DNA of 64,000 bases from Limisphaerales bacterium. Lineage in GTDB: Bacteria; Verrucomicrobiota; Verrucomicrobiia; Limisphaerales; UBA1100. This document shows, one piece after another, positions 16,993 to 26,441 of this stretch (its first letter is position 1; each line of letters starts with the position of its first letter). A program made the position numbers and the translations under genes. The DNA lies in assembly GCA_014382585.1 (NCBI GenBank), contig JACNJL010000036.1, positions 90,565 through 154,564 of the forward strand, read 5' to 3'. The notes below the pieces were generated by a model. That model was not told the origin of the DNA, searched no databases, and saw only the letters and a program-made list of their open reading frames with translations.

Positions 16993-19647
16993 ATGTCACA
17001 AATGCGGCGACAATATCCGTTTCACTTAATCGAGCCCCGCTGGCAACAGCACTGGGAGGCGCAGGAAACATTCCGTGCCTTTAACCCCGGTGAACCGCCT
17101 GCGGCGGAGCATCCCTTTGCCGTGCGCCATGGCGATGCGGCGCCGGAGTCGCTGGAGAAATATTACATCCTCGATATGTTTCCGTACCCCTCCGGCGCGG
17201 GGCTGCACGTCGGCCATCCGGAAGGTTACACCGCCACGGACATCACCGCGCGCTATCTCCGAATGCAAGGCCGCCACGTTTTGCATCCGATGGGCTGGGA
17301 CGCCTTCGGCTTGCCGGCGGAGCAGTACGCGATCAAGACCGGTCAGCATCCACGGAAAACCACGGAGGAAAACGTCGCCAACTTTAAGCGGCAAATCAAA
17401 GGGCTCGGTTTTAGCTACGACTGGAGCCGCGAGGTGAACACCACTGACCCCAATTATTTCCGCTGGAGCCAATGGATTTTTCTGCAGCTTTACAATTCGT
17501 GGGTGAACCCCGCCACCGGCAAAGCGGAGTCCATCGACACGCTAAAGATTCCCGCCGACATCACCACGGACGAAGCGCGCCGCGAATATCGCGACGACCA
17601 CCGCCTCGCGTTTGTTTCTCACGCGCCGGTGAACTGGTGCCCCGAGCTGGGCACGGTGTTGGCTAACGAAGAAGTCATCGATGGCAAAAGCGAAGTGGGC
17701 GGGCATCCCGTGGTGCGTCGCCCAATGCGCCAATGGATGCTGCGCATCACCGCCATCGCGCAGCGGTTGCTCGATGATTTGGAGACGATCGATTGGAGCG
17801 ATTCCTTGAAGGAAATGCAGCGCAACTGGATCGGCCGCAGCGAAGGTGCGGAAGTTGATTTTCGTATTCAGGAATCAGAAGACAAAATTCGGGTCTTCAC
17901 CACACGACCCGATACGTTGTGGGGCGCAACGTATATGGTGCTTTCGCCGGAGCACGAGTGGGTGGATGAATTGACCACCGACGCCCAACGCGCGGCGGTG
18001 GAGGAATACCGCGCAGCGGCTTCGCGCAAAAGTGACTTGGAGCGCACGGAATTGGCCAAGGAAAAAACCGGCGTGTTCACCGGCGCATTTGCGATCAATC
18101 CGGTCAATGACGAGCCGGTGCCCATTTGGATTGCCGATTACGTTTTGGCCAGCTACGGCACCGGCGCGATTATGGCCGTGCCCGCGCACGACGCGCGTGA
18201 TTTGGAGTTTGCACAAAAATTTGAACTCCCCGTGCGCGTGGTCGTGCAAGCGCCCGAAGGCGAGTCCCTTGAACCGCTGGGATTTGTAGGCGACGGCACC
18301 AGCGTGGAGAGCGGCTTCCTTAACGGCCTTCCCACGTCCGAGGCGAAGGCAAAAATAATCGAGTGGCTCGAAGAAAAAAGGCACGGCAAACGCACCATTA
18401 ATTTCAAACTGCGCGATTGGCTTTTTAGTCGCCAACGGTATTGGGGCGAGCCATTCCCAATTGTCTGGCGCGATGGCCATCACGAAGCCGTTGCCGAAAG
18501 CGACCTCCCCGTGCTACCGCCGGAGCTCGACGATTACAAACCCACCACCGAAGGCGATCCGCCACTGGCGCGCGCCGCCGATTGGGTAAGCCTCCCCGAC
18601 GGCGCCACGCGCGAGACCAACACAATGCCCCAATGGGCGGGCAGTTGTTGGTACTACTTGCGCTTTCTTGATTCGCAAAATACCGAGTGCCACGTCGGCG
18701 AGGCGGCGGAAAAATACTGGATGAACGTCGACCTTTATGTGGGCGGCACGGAGCACGCGGTGTTGCATTTGTTGTACGCGCGGTTTTGGCATAAGGTGTT
18801 GTTTGATCTGGGGCACGTGTCCACGGCGGAGCCATTTCAACGTTTGGTGAATCAGGGAATTATTCTTGGCGAGGACGGCCAGAAAATGTCCAAGAGCCGC
18901 GGCAATGTGGTGAACCCCGATGGGGTGATCGATGAGTACGGCGCGGATGCATTTCGATTGTACGAAATGTTTATGGGCCCGCTGGAGATGATGAAGCCGT
19001 GGAACACGAAAGGCGTGGAGGGTGTGTATCGTTTTCTCGGGCGCGTGTGGCGGCTGTTCATCGACGAAGGCAGCTACAAAGATTACGAGCAAGCGGTGAC
19101 TGCCGCGCCGGATCAAGCGGAGGCGTTGCTGGCGGATTTGAAACTGCATCCGGCGCTCAATGATGCCGAGCCCACGCCGGATCAACTCAAGGCGCTGCAC
19201 GCGTGCATCAAAAAGGTGACCGATGATCTCGACGGGATGCGCTACAATACAGGCATCTCGGCGTTGATGGTTTTTGTGAACGAAGCCTCCAAATGGGAAA
19301 GCCGCCCGCGGGAAGTGCTCGGCATCTTTTTGCGTTTGCTCAATCCTTTTGCGCCGCATGTGGCGGAGGAATTGGCGGGGCGCTTGGGCGAAGTCAGCGG
19401 CAACACACTGGCGTATCAGCCGTGGCCGAGCTTCGATGAGGCGTTTTTGGTGGAGGATTCCATTGAGTTTCCAGTGCAAGTGAACGGCAAATTGCGCGGG
19501 CACATTGACATCACACCGGAAACCTCGCGCGAGGAAATCGAAAAACTCGCGTTGGCGTGCGAGAAGGTGCAGCAATTTATTTCTGAAAAAGAAGTTAAGA
19601 AAGTCATTGTGGTGCCGAATAAACTAGTGAATATTGCGGTGAAATAG
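16993..19647 (+). CDS. leuS: Leucyl-tRNA synthetase
   Basis: The product is 884 residues from ATG 16993 (ATG 17002 is also possible); the frame is open upstream but only through sequence antisense or alternate to the toxin gene. Class I motifs: [17 protein letters not shown] (HIGH region), the editing (CP1) domain with [15 protein letters not shown] and [29 protein letters not shown], and [12 protein letters not shown] (KMSKS). The C-terminal anticodon and zinc-less tail ends in [13 protein letters not shown]. It charges tRNA-Leu in the cytoplasm and proofreads near-cognate aminoacyl-tRNA. Length is normal for bacterial LeuS. Confidence 0.97.
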   Translation: MSQMRRQYPFHLIEPRWQQHWEAQETFRAFNPGEPPAAEHPFAVRHGDAAPESLEKYYILDMFPYPSGAGLHVGHPEGYTATDITARYLRMQGRHVLHPMGWDAFGLPAEQYAIKTGQHPRKTTEENVANFKRQIKGLGFSYDWSREVNTTDPNYFRWSQWIFLQLYNSWVNPATGKAESIDTLKIPADITTDEARREYRDDHRLAFVSHAPVNWCPELGTVLANEEVIDGKSEVGGHPVVRRPMRQWMLRITAIAQRLLDDLETIDWSDSLKEMQRNWIGRSEGAEVDFRIQESEDKIRVFTTRPDTLWGATYMVLSPEHEWVDELTTDAQRAAVEEYRAAASRKSDLERTELAKEKTGVFTGAFAINPVNDEPVPIWIADYVLASYGTGAIMAVPAHDARDLEFAQKFELPVRVVVQAPEGESLEPLGFVGDGTSVESGFLNGLPTSEAKAKIIEWLEEKRHGKRTINFKLRDWLFSRQRYWGEPFPIVWRDGHHEAVAESDLPVLPPELDDYKPTTEGDPPLARAADWVSLPDGATRETNTMPQWAGSCWYYLRFLDSQNTECHVGEAAEKYWMNVDLYVGGTEHAVLHLLYARFWHKVLFDLGHVSTAEPFQRLVNQGIILGEDGQKMSKSRGNVVNPDGVIDEYGADAFRLYEMFMGPLEMMKPWNTKGVEGVYRFLGRVWRLFIDEGSYKDYEQAVTAAPDQAEALLADLKLHPALNDAEPTPDQLKALHACIKKVTDDLDGMRYNTGISALMVFVNEASKWESRPREVLGIFLRLLNPFAPHVAEELAGRLGEVSGNTLAYQPWPSFDEAFLVEDSIEFPVQVNGKLRGHIDITPETSREEIEKLALACEKVQQFISEKEVKKVIVVPNKLVNIAVK

Positions 19648-19666
19648 CCGGTCTGCAAAGTAGCCA

Positions 19667-19804
19667 ATGAAATTCCTGACGCCACAGGAACAGAAAGCGC
19701 TGATCATTGTATTGGGGCTTTTATTAGTGGGAATGGCGGTGCAAGCTTGGCGCACGGCGCATTCGCCGGAGAAGGCAACTCCGGAGGCCGTTGGCGGAAA
19801 ATGA
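19667..19804 (+). CDS. Small single-span membrane protein
   Basis: A 45-residue reading frame that starts 19 bases after leuS. It opens with MKFLTPQEQKALIIVLGLLL and continues VGMAVQAWR, so it has a short charged N-terminus, one membrane helix and a polar tail. It resembles the N-terminal anchor seen on ComEA-like and other verrucomicrobial helix-hairpin proteins but has no DNA-binding domain. Its TGA overlaps the next gene's ATG by 4 bases, which strongly suggests it is real and coupled to the Minf_1886-type gene. Function unknown. Confidence 0.6.
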   Translation: MKFLTPQEQKALIIVLGLLLVGMAVQAWRTAHSPEKATPEAVGGK

Positions 19805-20292
19805 TACACAAACAAAGTTACGACGAAGTGCTCGACACGATCCTCGCGGCTGATTCGCGGTTCCATCGTGACGCGTATCATTTTGTGCGCGAAGGGCTTG
19901 ATTACACGCAGCAATCCATCTCCAAACAGGAGGAAGGCACCGTGCGCCACATCAGCGGCCAGGAATTGCTCGGCGGGATGCGCGCCCACGCATTGGAGCA
20001 ATACGGGCCAATGGCGTTGATGGTGCTCAACGAATGGGGTCTCACGCGCGGCGAAGATTTTGGCGAGATTGTGTTTAATATGGTCGAACACGAGCTGCTG
20101 GCCAAAACCGAGGAAGACACGCTCACGGATTTCGCTGGGGGCTATAGTTTCGACGAAGCCTTTCGCCAACCCTTCCTGCCACCCGCCGCGCCCGAGCCGG
20201 AACTGCCCGTGGTGAACCGCACGATCACCCCCGCCAACCCTTCCGAGCGCTCCACCCATCCCACCGAGCCGGAGGCTTCGGACAAGCAATAA
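19801..20292 (+). CDS. Minf_1886 family conserved protein
   Basis: From ATG 19801, 163 residues. The core DTILAADSRFHRDAYHFV, then REGLDYTQ, HISGQELLGGMRAHALEQYG and LNEWGLTRGEDFGEIVFNMV match a conserved hypothetical family restricted to Verrucomicrobia and Planctomycetes (TIGR04138, Minf_1886), recognised from memory. The last 45 residues are proline-rich and disordered. Function unknown. Overlaps the small membrane-protein gene, so the two may act together. Confidence 0.8.
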   Translation: MIHKQSYDEVLDTILAADSRFHRDAYHFVREGLDYTQQSISKQEEGTVRHISGQELLGGMRAHALEQYGPMALMVLNEWGLTRGEDFGEIVFNMVEHELLAKTEEDTLTDFAGGYSFDEAFRQPFLPPAAPEPELPVVNRTITPANPSERSTHPTEPEASDKQ

Positions 20293-20331
20293 GCTCGCCC
20301 GCCGGTTTCCGCCGCGATAAGCTCCGCGTTT

Positions 20332-22878
20332 ATGCCTGACGGTTCACCTAACCCCGCCGGCCAATTTAACGCCAACGGCGACACGCGCCTTGCCACTCTC
20401 GATAATGGCCTCACCGTCATCGTGCGCGAAGACCACAGCGCCCCTGTCGCTTCCGTGCAGGCGTGGGCCAAGACCGGCAGCATCCACGAAGGCGCGTGGC
20501 TCGGCGCGGGCCTTTCGCACATTCTCGAGCATATGCTATTCAAGGGCACCGAAACCCGCGGCGTGGGGCGCATCGATCAGGAAGTGCAGGAAGCCGGCGG
20601 TTATATGAACGCTTACACGTCGTTCGATCGCACGGTGTACTATATCGACGTGCCCAACACCGGCGCGCACACGGCCATCGATATTTTGTGCGACATCATG
20701 CAGCACGCCACGTTGCCCGAAGCCGAGCTGGCCAAGGAGCTGGATGTCATCCGCCGCGAAATCGATATGGGCCAGGACGACCCCGGCCGCCGCGCGGGGC
20801 GGCGGCTCTTCGAGAGCGCATACACCACCAGCCCTTATCGCCATACGGTGATTGGCTATCCCGATATTTTCAATGAACTGCGCCGCGACGACATCGTGGG
20901 CTACTACCGCGCGCGTTACCTGCCGGGCAATATTTTTTACGTCATCGTGGGCGACGTGAACGCCGTGGAAGTCATCGAGCAAGTAGCCGCCGCATTCGCA
21001 AACAACAAAAACAAACCCTCGCCGCCCGTGCTGCTGCCCAATGAACCGCGCCAAACCGCCCCGCGCCAAGTCATCGAGGAAGCCCCCGTTCAGCTCGGTC
21101 ATTTGCATTACTCGTGGCACGTGCCCAATGTGCGCCATCCGGATATGCCCGCGCTGGACGTGCTCGCCACGCTGCTGGGCAACGGTCGCAGCAGTCGGCT
21201 CTACCAAAATGTGCGCGAGAAAAAGGGCCTCGTGAACAGCGCCGATGCGTGGACCTACACGCCCACCCAGAGCGGTCTTTTCGGAATGAGTGCCGTGGTG
21301 AATGCGGATAAATTTGAAGGTGCGCGCACGGCGTTGCTCGAAGAACTCGATCAACTCAAATCCGCCCAGGTGGAGCCTGCGGAACTCAACAAAGTGATGA
21401 AGCAATTCATCTCCGCCACACTGGCTACGCGCAAGACAATGGAAGGCCAAGCGCAAAACCTCGGCGACTGCTGGATCTCCGTCAACGACCTCGACTTTAC
21501 TGATCGCTATCTCGAAAGCGTCCAACGCGTGAAACCGCGCGACGTCTGCCGCGTGGCCACCGAATATTTACAGGAAGACAATCGCACGCTCTACGCGCTG
21601 CTGCCCACCGGCGCCACTCCCGTGGTGGCGCGTGCGGCGGTCAAACACGTGCAGCATCCCATCCAAAAATTTGAGCTCCCCAATGGCCTGCGCTTGTTGG
21701 TGAAGGAAGATCATCGCCTGCCCTTTGTGCAAATGCGCGCGCTCTTCCAAGGCGGCGTGCTCGCCGAGAAAATTGGCAACAGCGGCATCACCCAACTTAT
21801 GGCCAAGCTGCTCGTTAAAGGCACCGCCAACCGCACGGGCCAGCAAATCGCTGAGCAAATCGAATCCGTCGGCGGAGGCATCGATGCCTACGGCGGCAAT
21901 AATTCATTCGGAGCATCCCTCGAAGTGCTCAGTGGCGATACGCTGCTCGGGCTGGAGCTAATGGCCGATGTGCTGCTGCATCCCTCCTTTCCCGAATCCG
22001 CGATGGAACGCCAACGTGTCGTGCAGCACGCCGCCCTCAAAGCGCAGTTGGACAAGCTCCTCCAAGGCACTTTCCGCCTGATGCGCGAAACATTATTTGG
22101 CGGACAAGGCTACGGTCTGGACATCCTCGGCACCGAGGCAACGCTCGATAAATTGGACGCCAGCGATCTCGCAGCGTTCCATCAAAAACTCACCGTGCCC
22201 AACAACGCCGTGCTCGCCATTTTCGGCGACATCAAAACCAACGACATCCGCGCTGAAGTGGAAAAAGCATTTGGCCTGTGGCCCGCCGGCAATGGATTCC
22301 GCGCCCCGAAGCACATTCCCCCCGGCGAAGGAATGCGTCGCGTGGAACAAGTGCGCGATAAAGAACAAGCCGTCGCCGTGCTCGGCTATCGCGGTTGTTC
22401 ATTTTTCGATGACGATCGCTATGCGCTTGAACTCATCGGCGAAGCCTGCAGCGATCTGGGCAGTCGACTGTTCCTGCGCATCCGCGAAGAATTTGGCCTC
22501 GCTTATTATGTCGGCGCGCAGAGTCATCCCGGATTCACCGAAGGCCATTTTTCATTTTACGCCGGCACCTCGCCCGAGCAGCTTGAGCAAGTGGAAAAGG
22601 AACTGCTTGCCGAAGCCGCCAAGCTCCGCCAAGACGGCCTTACCGACGACGAACTGCGCCGCGCCAAAGCTAAGATCATCGGTCAAAAGAAAATCGCCCG
22701 CCAGGACCTCGGCGGCCTCGCCACCATCAGCGGCCTCGATGAACTCTATGGCCTCGGCTATGAGTCCAGCGACAAAGACGACGAAAAATACGAGTCCATC
22801 ACCAAAGCCCAAATTGAAGCTGCCGCTCAAAAATACCTCCGCCCCGGCCAATGCGTGATGGCCGTGACGCATCCGTGA
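20332..22878 (+). CDS. Two-domain M16 (pitrilysin-type) zinc peptidase
   Basis: An 848-residue protein made of two M16 halves. The first half (20-420) has the inverted zinc motif H-x-x-E-H in SHILEHMLFKGTE and the downstream Glu region (ELAKELDVIRREIDMG), so it is catalytic. The second half (about 440-848) begins FELPNGLRLLVKEDHRLPFV but reads ITQLMAKLLVKGTANRTG where the zinc motif should be, so it is the non-catalytic partner half, as in PqqL and pitrilysin. No signal peptide is visible at the chosen ATG (20332), which suggests the cytoplasm unless the start is misplaced. Confidence 0.88.
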   Translation: MPDGSPNPAGQFNANGDTRLATLDNGLTVIVREDHSAPVASVQAWAKTGSIHEGAWLGAGLSHILEHMLFKGTETRGVGRIDQEVQEAGGYMNAYTSFDRTVYYIDVPNTGAHTAIDILCDIMQHATLPEAELAKELDVIRREIDMGQDDPGRRAGRRLFESAYTTSPYRHTVIGYPDIFNELRRDDIVGYYRARYLPGNIFYVIVGDVNAVEVIEQVAAAFANNKNKPSPPVLLPNEPRQTAPRQVIEEAPVQLGHLHYSWHVPNVRHPDMPALDVLATLLGNGRSSRLYQNVREKKGLVNSADAWTYTPTQSGLFGMSAVVNADKFEGARTALLEELDQLKSAQVEPAELNKVMKQFISATLATRKTMEGQAQNLGDCWISVNDLDFTDRYLESVQRVKPRDVCRVATEYLQEDNRTLYALLPTGATPVVARAAVKHVQHPIQKFELPNGLRLLVKEDHRLPFVQMRALFQGGVLAEKIGNSGITQLMAKLLVKGTANRTGQQIAEQIESVGGGIDAYGGNNSFGASLEVLSGDTLLGLELMADVLLHPSFPESAMERQRVVQHAALKAQLDKLLQGTFRLMRETLFGGQGYGLDILGTEATLDKLDASDLAAFHQKLTVPNNAVLAIFGDIKTNDIRAEVEKAFGLWPAGNGFRAPKHIPPGEGMRRVEQVRDKEQAVAVLGYRGCSFFDDDRYALELIGEACSDLGSRLFLRIREEFGLAYYVGAQSHPGFTEGHFSFYAGTSPEQLEQVEKELLAEAAKLRQDGLTDDELRRAKAKIIGQKKIARQDLGGLATISGLDELYGLGYESSDKDDEKYESITKAQIEAAAQKYLRPGQCVMAVTHP

Positions 22879-22991
22879 TTGGGTGGGAGTGGGGAGTCGT
22901 GAAAGGTAATTGGTTTTTCATCAACCCTCATCCATCAACTATCAACCAACAAAAAGTTGCTTCCCACCCGCGCTCGTGCATCATTCCGCGT

Positions 22992-24110
22992 ATGCGAACC
23001 ACATTGAAAACCACCGGCACATTTTGTGCCCTCACCCTCACCGCAATTTTTATGACCGCCTGTAGTTCAATTCCCAAGGCGTCCTTTGGCACTACGAAAG
23101 GGGGCGAGGCGACGGAGATTTACACACTCCAAAATCAAAACGGCCTCATCGCCAAAGTCACCACATACGGCGCCACGCTGGTGGAAATGCACGTGCCCGA
23201 TAAAAGCGGCAATCTTGCCGATGTCATCAACGGATTTGACGACGTGAGCGGTTATGAAGGCGAAGGCAATCAATACTTTGGCTGCACTACCGGCCGGGTG
23301 TGCAACCGCATTGCGAACGGCAAGTTCACACTCAACGGCACCGAGTACACGCTCGCCATCAATAACGATCCCAACCACCTCCACGGCGGCAACGACAAAG
23401 CCCTCAGCAAACAAGTGTGGAAAGCCACGCCCGTGTGCGGCAAACAAGCCGTCACGTTTTCAATCACCAGCCCCGATGGCGAGGAAGGCTATCCCGGTAA
23501 CCTCACCATCAATGTGACTTACACGCTTACCGACGCCGATGAGTTGCGCATCGATTACCACGCCACCACCACCAAAGCCACGCCGGTGAATCTCACCAAC
23601 CACGCTTATTGGAACCTCGCCGGCGCGGGCAGCGGCCCCGTGCTCAGCCACGAGCTGACGCTCAACGCGGATAACTTTACCCCCACCGATGACACACTCA
23701 TCCCCACCGGCGCGATTACCGCAGTGGCGGGCACGTTTCTTGATTTCCGAACGGCCCACGTTATCGGCGCACGCATCCCCGCCGATGACACCCCGTGGAA
23801 AGGCTACGACCACAACTTTGTCATCAATGGCAAGGCTGGCGAACAACGCCTCGCAGCCAAATTGAAAGACCCCGCGAGCGGGCGCGTGTTGGAAATTTTC
23901 ACGGACCAACCGTCCATCCAGTTTTACAGCGGCAACTTTTTGAACGGCCAGACCGGCAAGGCCGGAAAAACTTATCCCCATCGCGGTGCGGTATGCCTCG
24001 AAACTCAGCATCATCCCGATGCGGTCAATCACGATCAATTCCCAAACACCATTCTCGAGCCCGGCGACAATTATCACACCACTACCGTCCATCAATTCCG
24101 TGCGGAATAG
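22992..24110 (+). CDS. Aldose 1-epimerase (galactose mutarotase), lipoprotein form
   Basis: From ATG 22992, 372 residues. The start carries a lipoprotein signal (FCALTLTAIFMTAC, lipobox LTAC-type). The mature domain has GATLVEMHVPDKSG, YFGCTTGRVCNRIANGKF, HLHGGNDKALSK, VNLTNHAYWNLAG (catalytic His), YDHNF and CLETQHHPDAVNH (catalytic Glu), the standard GalM set. It interconverts alpha and beta anomers of hexoses. Lipid anchoring places it in the periplasm, where it would act on sugars from extracellular polysaccharide. A tandem-word repeat lies just upstream (22895-22965). Confidence 0.9.
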   Translation: MRTTLKTTGTFCALTLTAIFMTACSSIPKASFGTTKGGEATEIYTLQNQNGLIAKVTTYGATLVEMHVPDKSGNLADVINGFDDVSGYEGEGNQYFGCTTGRVCNRIANGKFTLNGTEYTLAINNDPNHLHGGNDKALSKQVWKATPVCGKQAVTFSITSPDGEEGYPGNLTINVTYTLTDADELRIDYHATTTKATPVNLTNHAYWNLAGAGSGPVLSHELTLNADNFTPTDDTLIPTGAITAVAGTFLDFRTAHVIGARIPADDTPWKGYDHNFVINGKAGEQRLAAKLKDPASGRVLEIFTDQPSIQFYSGNFLNGQTGKAGKTYPHRGAVCLETQHHPDAVNHDQFPNTILEPGDNYHTTTVHQFRAE

Positions 24111-24160
24111 AGTTCTTGTGAATCTGCTTGCCGCCCCAATCCGGCAGCGTCATTATCAGC

Positions 24161-24257
24161 GCGTCAGGGCCCATGGAATGTGGGCTTGCGAACTCCGCCA
24201 GGGCCGGAAGGCAGCAACGGTAGCTTGCCCCGCATCTGCCGTGGTCACCCTGACCTT
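24161..24257 (+). ncRNA. ffs: Signal recognition particle 4.5S RNA (small bacterial type)
   Basis: The conserved domain IV tip is plain at 24198-24220, with CAGGGCCGGAAGGCAGCA, which is the Ffh-binding loop sequence. The outer arms pair: GTCAGGG at 24163-24169 with CCCTGAC at 24248-24254. A run of five T follows (24256-24260) as a terminator end. Length about 95-100 bases. It guides ribosome-nascent chains to the membrane with Ffh. Located just upstream of dnaX, a neighbourhood shared with many bacteria. The exact ends are estimated from pairing. Confidence 0.93.
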
Positions 24258-24274
24258 TTTGAATTTACGATTAT

Positions 24275-24331
24275 CGATTGACGATTGACGAGTGTTCAAT
24301 CCGCAATCGTCAATCCCCCAACCGTCAATCG
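24275..24331. repeat. Inverted/tandem short-word repeat before dnaX
   Basis: CGATTGACGATTGACG at 24275-24290 is a tandem word; GATTGACGATTG (24276-24287) is matched by its exact complement CAATCGTCAATC at 24304-24315, and a third partial copy CGTCAATCG lies at 24323-24331. The 12-bp arms enclose 16 bases. It occupies the gap between the SRP RNA terminator and the dnaX start. It looks like other gene-end repeats in this window. Confidence 0.7.
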
Positions 24332-24333
24332 AA

Positions 24334-26106
24334 GTGTCGTATCAAGTTATAGCGCGAAAGTATCGGCCGCAGCGGTTTTCCGAAGTGGTGGGGCAGGAGC
24401 ACGTCACGCAAACGCTCGGCAACGCCATTGCTTCCGGGCGCATCGCCCACGCGTATCTTTTCAGCGGCCCGCGCGGCACGGGCAAGACGACCATCGCCCG
24501 CATCTTCGCCAAATGCCTCAATGCGACCGATGGCCCCACAGTGGATTTTAAAGACAACGATGAGCGTTGCATGGAGATTACCGAAGGCCGCGCGCTGGAT
24601 GTTTTGGAAATTGATGGCGCGAGCAACAACGGCGTGGAACAAGTGCGCGAGCTGCGCGACACCGCGCCGTACGCGCCGGCGAGCTGCCGCTTCAAAGTGT
24701 ATATCATTGACGAGGTGCACATGCTTTCCACGGCGGCATTCAATGCGTTGCTGAAAACGCTGGAGGAACCGCCCGCGCACGTGAAGTTTATCTTCGCCAC
24801 CACCGAGCCGGAGAAAGTGTTGCCCACCATTTTGTCGCGTTGCCAGCGTTTTGATTTGCGCCGCATTTCGGTTGCCAAAATTGTGGAGCACCTCGCCCAC
24901 ATTGCGGAACAGGAAAAAGTGACGATTGAGCCGGCCGCGTTAGAGGCCATCGCTCGAGGTGCGGATGGTGGCATGCGCGATGCCGAAAGTACGCTGGATC
25001 AGTTGATCAGTTTTTGTGGTGAAACAATTGCCGAATCCGATGTGCTCTCGATGTTTGGCCTCACTTCACAGACGCAAATCATTTCGCTGGCGGAAGCCAT
25101 TTTGAAAGGCGAAGCCGAGCCGGCTTTACGTGAACTGAGCGAACTCACCAGCGGCGGTAAGGAGCTGCGCCGGTTGGTGGGCGATTTGCTCAATCATTTT
25201 CGCAATTTAATGGTGTTTCAAGTTTCCAAGGGCGACGTGGCGTTGCTGGAAATTTCCGAGGCCGAGCAAAGCGCGCTGGCCGCGCAAGCCAAGCTGGCTG
25301 ATGCCACGGCGGCCTCGCGCATTCTCGAGGTGTTTGCCGAGTGTGAATTCCAATTGCGCAGCGCCACCTCCCGCAAAATTCTCGTGGAGGTGAGCATTAT
25401 GAAAGCCATCGATGCCGCCAGCGCGATGAGCCTAAACGACGTGCTCGATCACCTCCAACAACTCCGCGCCGAAGGCGGAACAGCACTAGCGCCAGTGCCT
25501 TCCGCCAAATCCCCTGCGCCCAAACAAGCCGCCAAGCCGAAACTTGAAAAGCCCGCTGTGGCAAAACAAGAAGCCGCCCCAATGCCAACGGCAGAAGCTA
25601 CGGTGGAAGCGCCCGCCATCGAATCTGCGCCCGTTCCCACAGGTAGCTCCGCGCTTTGGGCGGAATTGCTGGGTTGCCTCGGGCCATTTGTTAAAGGTAA
25701 TTTTGCCGAGGCGCATTTGGATTCTGTGGAAAGCGGCGTGCTCTCCATCGGCTTCCCGCCGGGCCAGGAAAACGCGATGGAACTGGCGAACAATCCCAAG
25801 ACCCTTAAAGCGCTCAAAGCCAAAATGGCCGAGTTGGGACAGGATGTGCGCGAAGTGCGATTGGTCGCCGCCTCTACCCCCGCCGACTGGGTCGCGCCGG
25901 TGCCTGCGCCAGTGGTGCAGGAGGAAATGCGTGAGGAAGCTACCCCTCAACCCTCCCAAACGCCCGCTGCCGAATCTTCACCAACCAATCCGCCCAAGCC
26001 AAAAATGGCTGAAAGACCGGTAGATTTGAATGAATTTAAAAATGATCCGCTCATCAAAAAAGCACTCGAAGTGTTCAAGGGTCAGATTGTGGATGTGCGG
26101 ACATAA
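24334..26106 (+). CDS. dnaX: DNA polymerase III subunits gamma/tau
   Basis: GTG at 24334 gives the canonical opening (M)SYQVIARKYRPQRFSEVVGQ; the frame continues upstream only through repeat sequence. AAA+ motifs: FSGPRGTGKTTIARIF (Walker A), VYIIDEVHMLSTAAFNALLK (Walker B), FIFATTEPEKVLPTILSRCQ (sensor 1, Arg finger SRC). Domain III follows to about residue 380, then an alanine/proline-rich linker and a C-terminal domain (LWAELLGCLGPFVKGNFAEA) ending in PLIKKALEVFKGQIVDVR, the tau-type DnaE-binding end. About 590 residues. It loads the sliding clamp. First gene of dnaX-ybaB-recR. Confidence 0.96.
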   Translation: MSYQVIARKYRPQRFSEVVGQEHVTQTLGNAIASGRIAHAYLFSGPRGTGKTTIARIFAKCLNATDGPTVDFKDNDERCMEITEGRALDVLEIDGASNNGVEQVRELRDTAPYAPASCRFKVYIIDEVHMLSTAAFNALLKTLEEPPAHVKFIFATTEPEKVLPTILSRCQRFDLRRISVAKIVEHLAHIAEQEKVTIEPAALEAIARGADGGMRDAESTLDQLISFCGETIAESDVLSMFGLTSQTQIISLAEAILKGEAEPALRELSELTSGGKELRRLVGDLLNHFRNLMVFQVSKGDVALLEISEAEQSALAAQAKLADATAASRILEVFAECEFQLRSATSRKILVEVSIMKAIDAASAMSLNDVLDHLQQLRAEGGTALAPVPSAKSPAPKQAAKPKLEKPAVAKQEAAPMPTAEATVEAPAIESAPVPTGSSALWAELLGCLGPFVKGNFAEAHLDSVESGVLSIGFPPGQENAMELANNPKTLKALKAKMAELGQDVREVRLVAASTPADWVAPVPAPVVQEEMREEATPQPSQTPAAESSPTNPPKPKMAERPVDLNEFKNDPLIKKALEVFKGQIVDVRT

Positions 26107-26120
26107 CTGGAGAAAAATTT

Positions 26121-26432
26121 ATGGCAAGTATCAATAAACTGATGAAGCAGGCCATGAAGGCCCAGCAACAGGCGCAGGAAATGCAGGCTTCGATGGCCGA
26201 TCGCACGGTGGAAGCCACCAGCGGCGGAGGCGCGGTAAAGGTGGTGGCGTGCTGCGATGGCAGCGTGAAATCTATCAAGGTGGATCCCGAAACGCTCGAT
26301 CCCGATGATGTGGAGATGCTCGAGGATATGCTGCTCACCACCGTCAACAAAGCCATCGCCGAAGGTCAGGCCATCCAGCAACAGGAGATGGCGAAGATCA
26401 CGTCTGGTTTTAATATGCCGGGCTTGGGTTAG
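26121..26432 (+). CDS. ybaB: YbaB/EbfC family nucleoid-associated protein
   Basis: A 103-residue protein: MASINKLMKQAMKAQQQAQE is the N-terminal helix, ASMADRTVEATSGGGAVKVV and SVKSIKVDPETLDPDDVEML form the beta sheet and connecting helix, and TTVNKAIAEGQAIQQQEMAK the second long helix. It binds DNA as a dimer with a tweezer-like shape. Placed between dnaX and recR, which is the conserved arrangement in most bacteria and supports all three calls. Confidence 0.95.
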   Translation: MASINKLMKQAMKAQQQAQEMQASMADRTVEATSGGGAVKVVACCDGSVKSIKVDPETLDPDDVEMLEDMLLTTVNKAIAEGQAIQQQEMAKITSGFNMPGLG

Positions 26433-26441
26433 GCGGTGCCG

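Noticed and set aside
25980..26106. Programmed frameshift in dnaX (A-rich run near the end)
   Set aside because: The A run is not in the A-AAA-AAG register and lies so near the stop that a shift would not make a gamma-like product.
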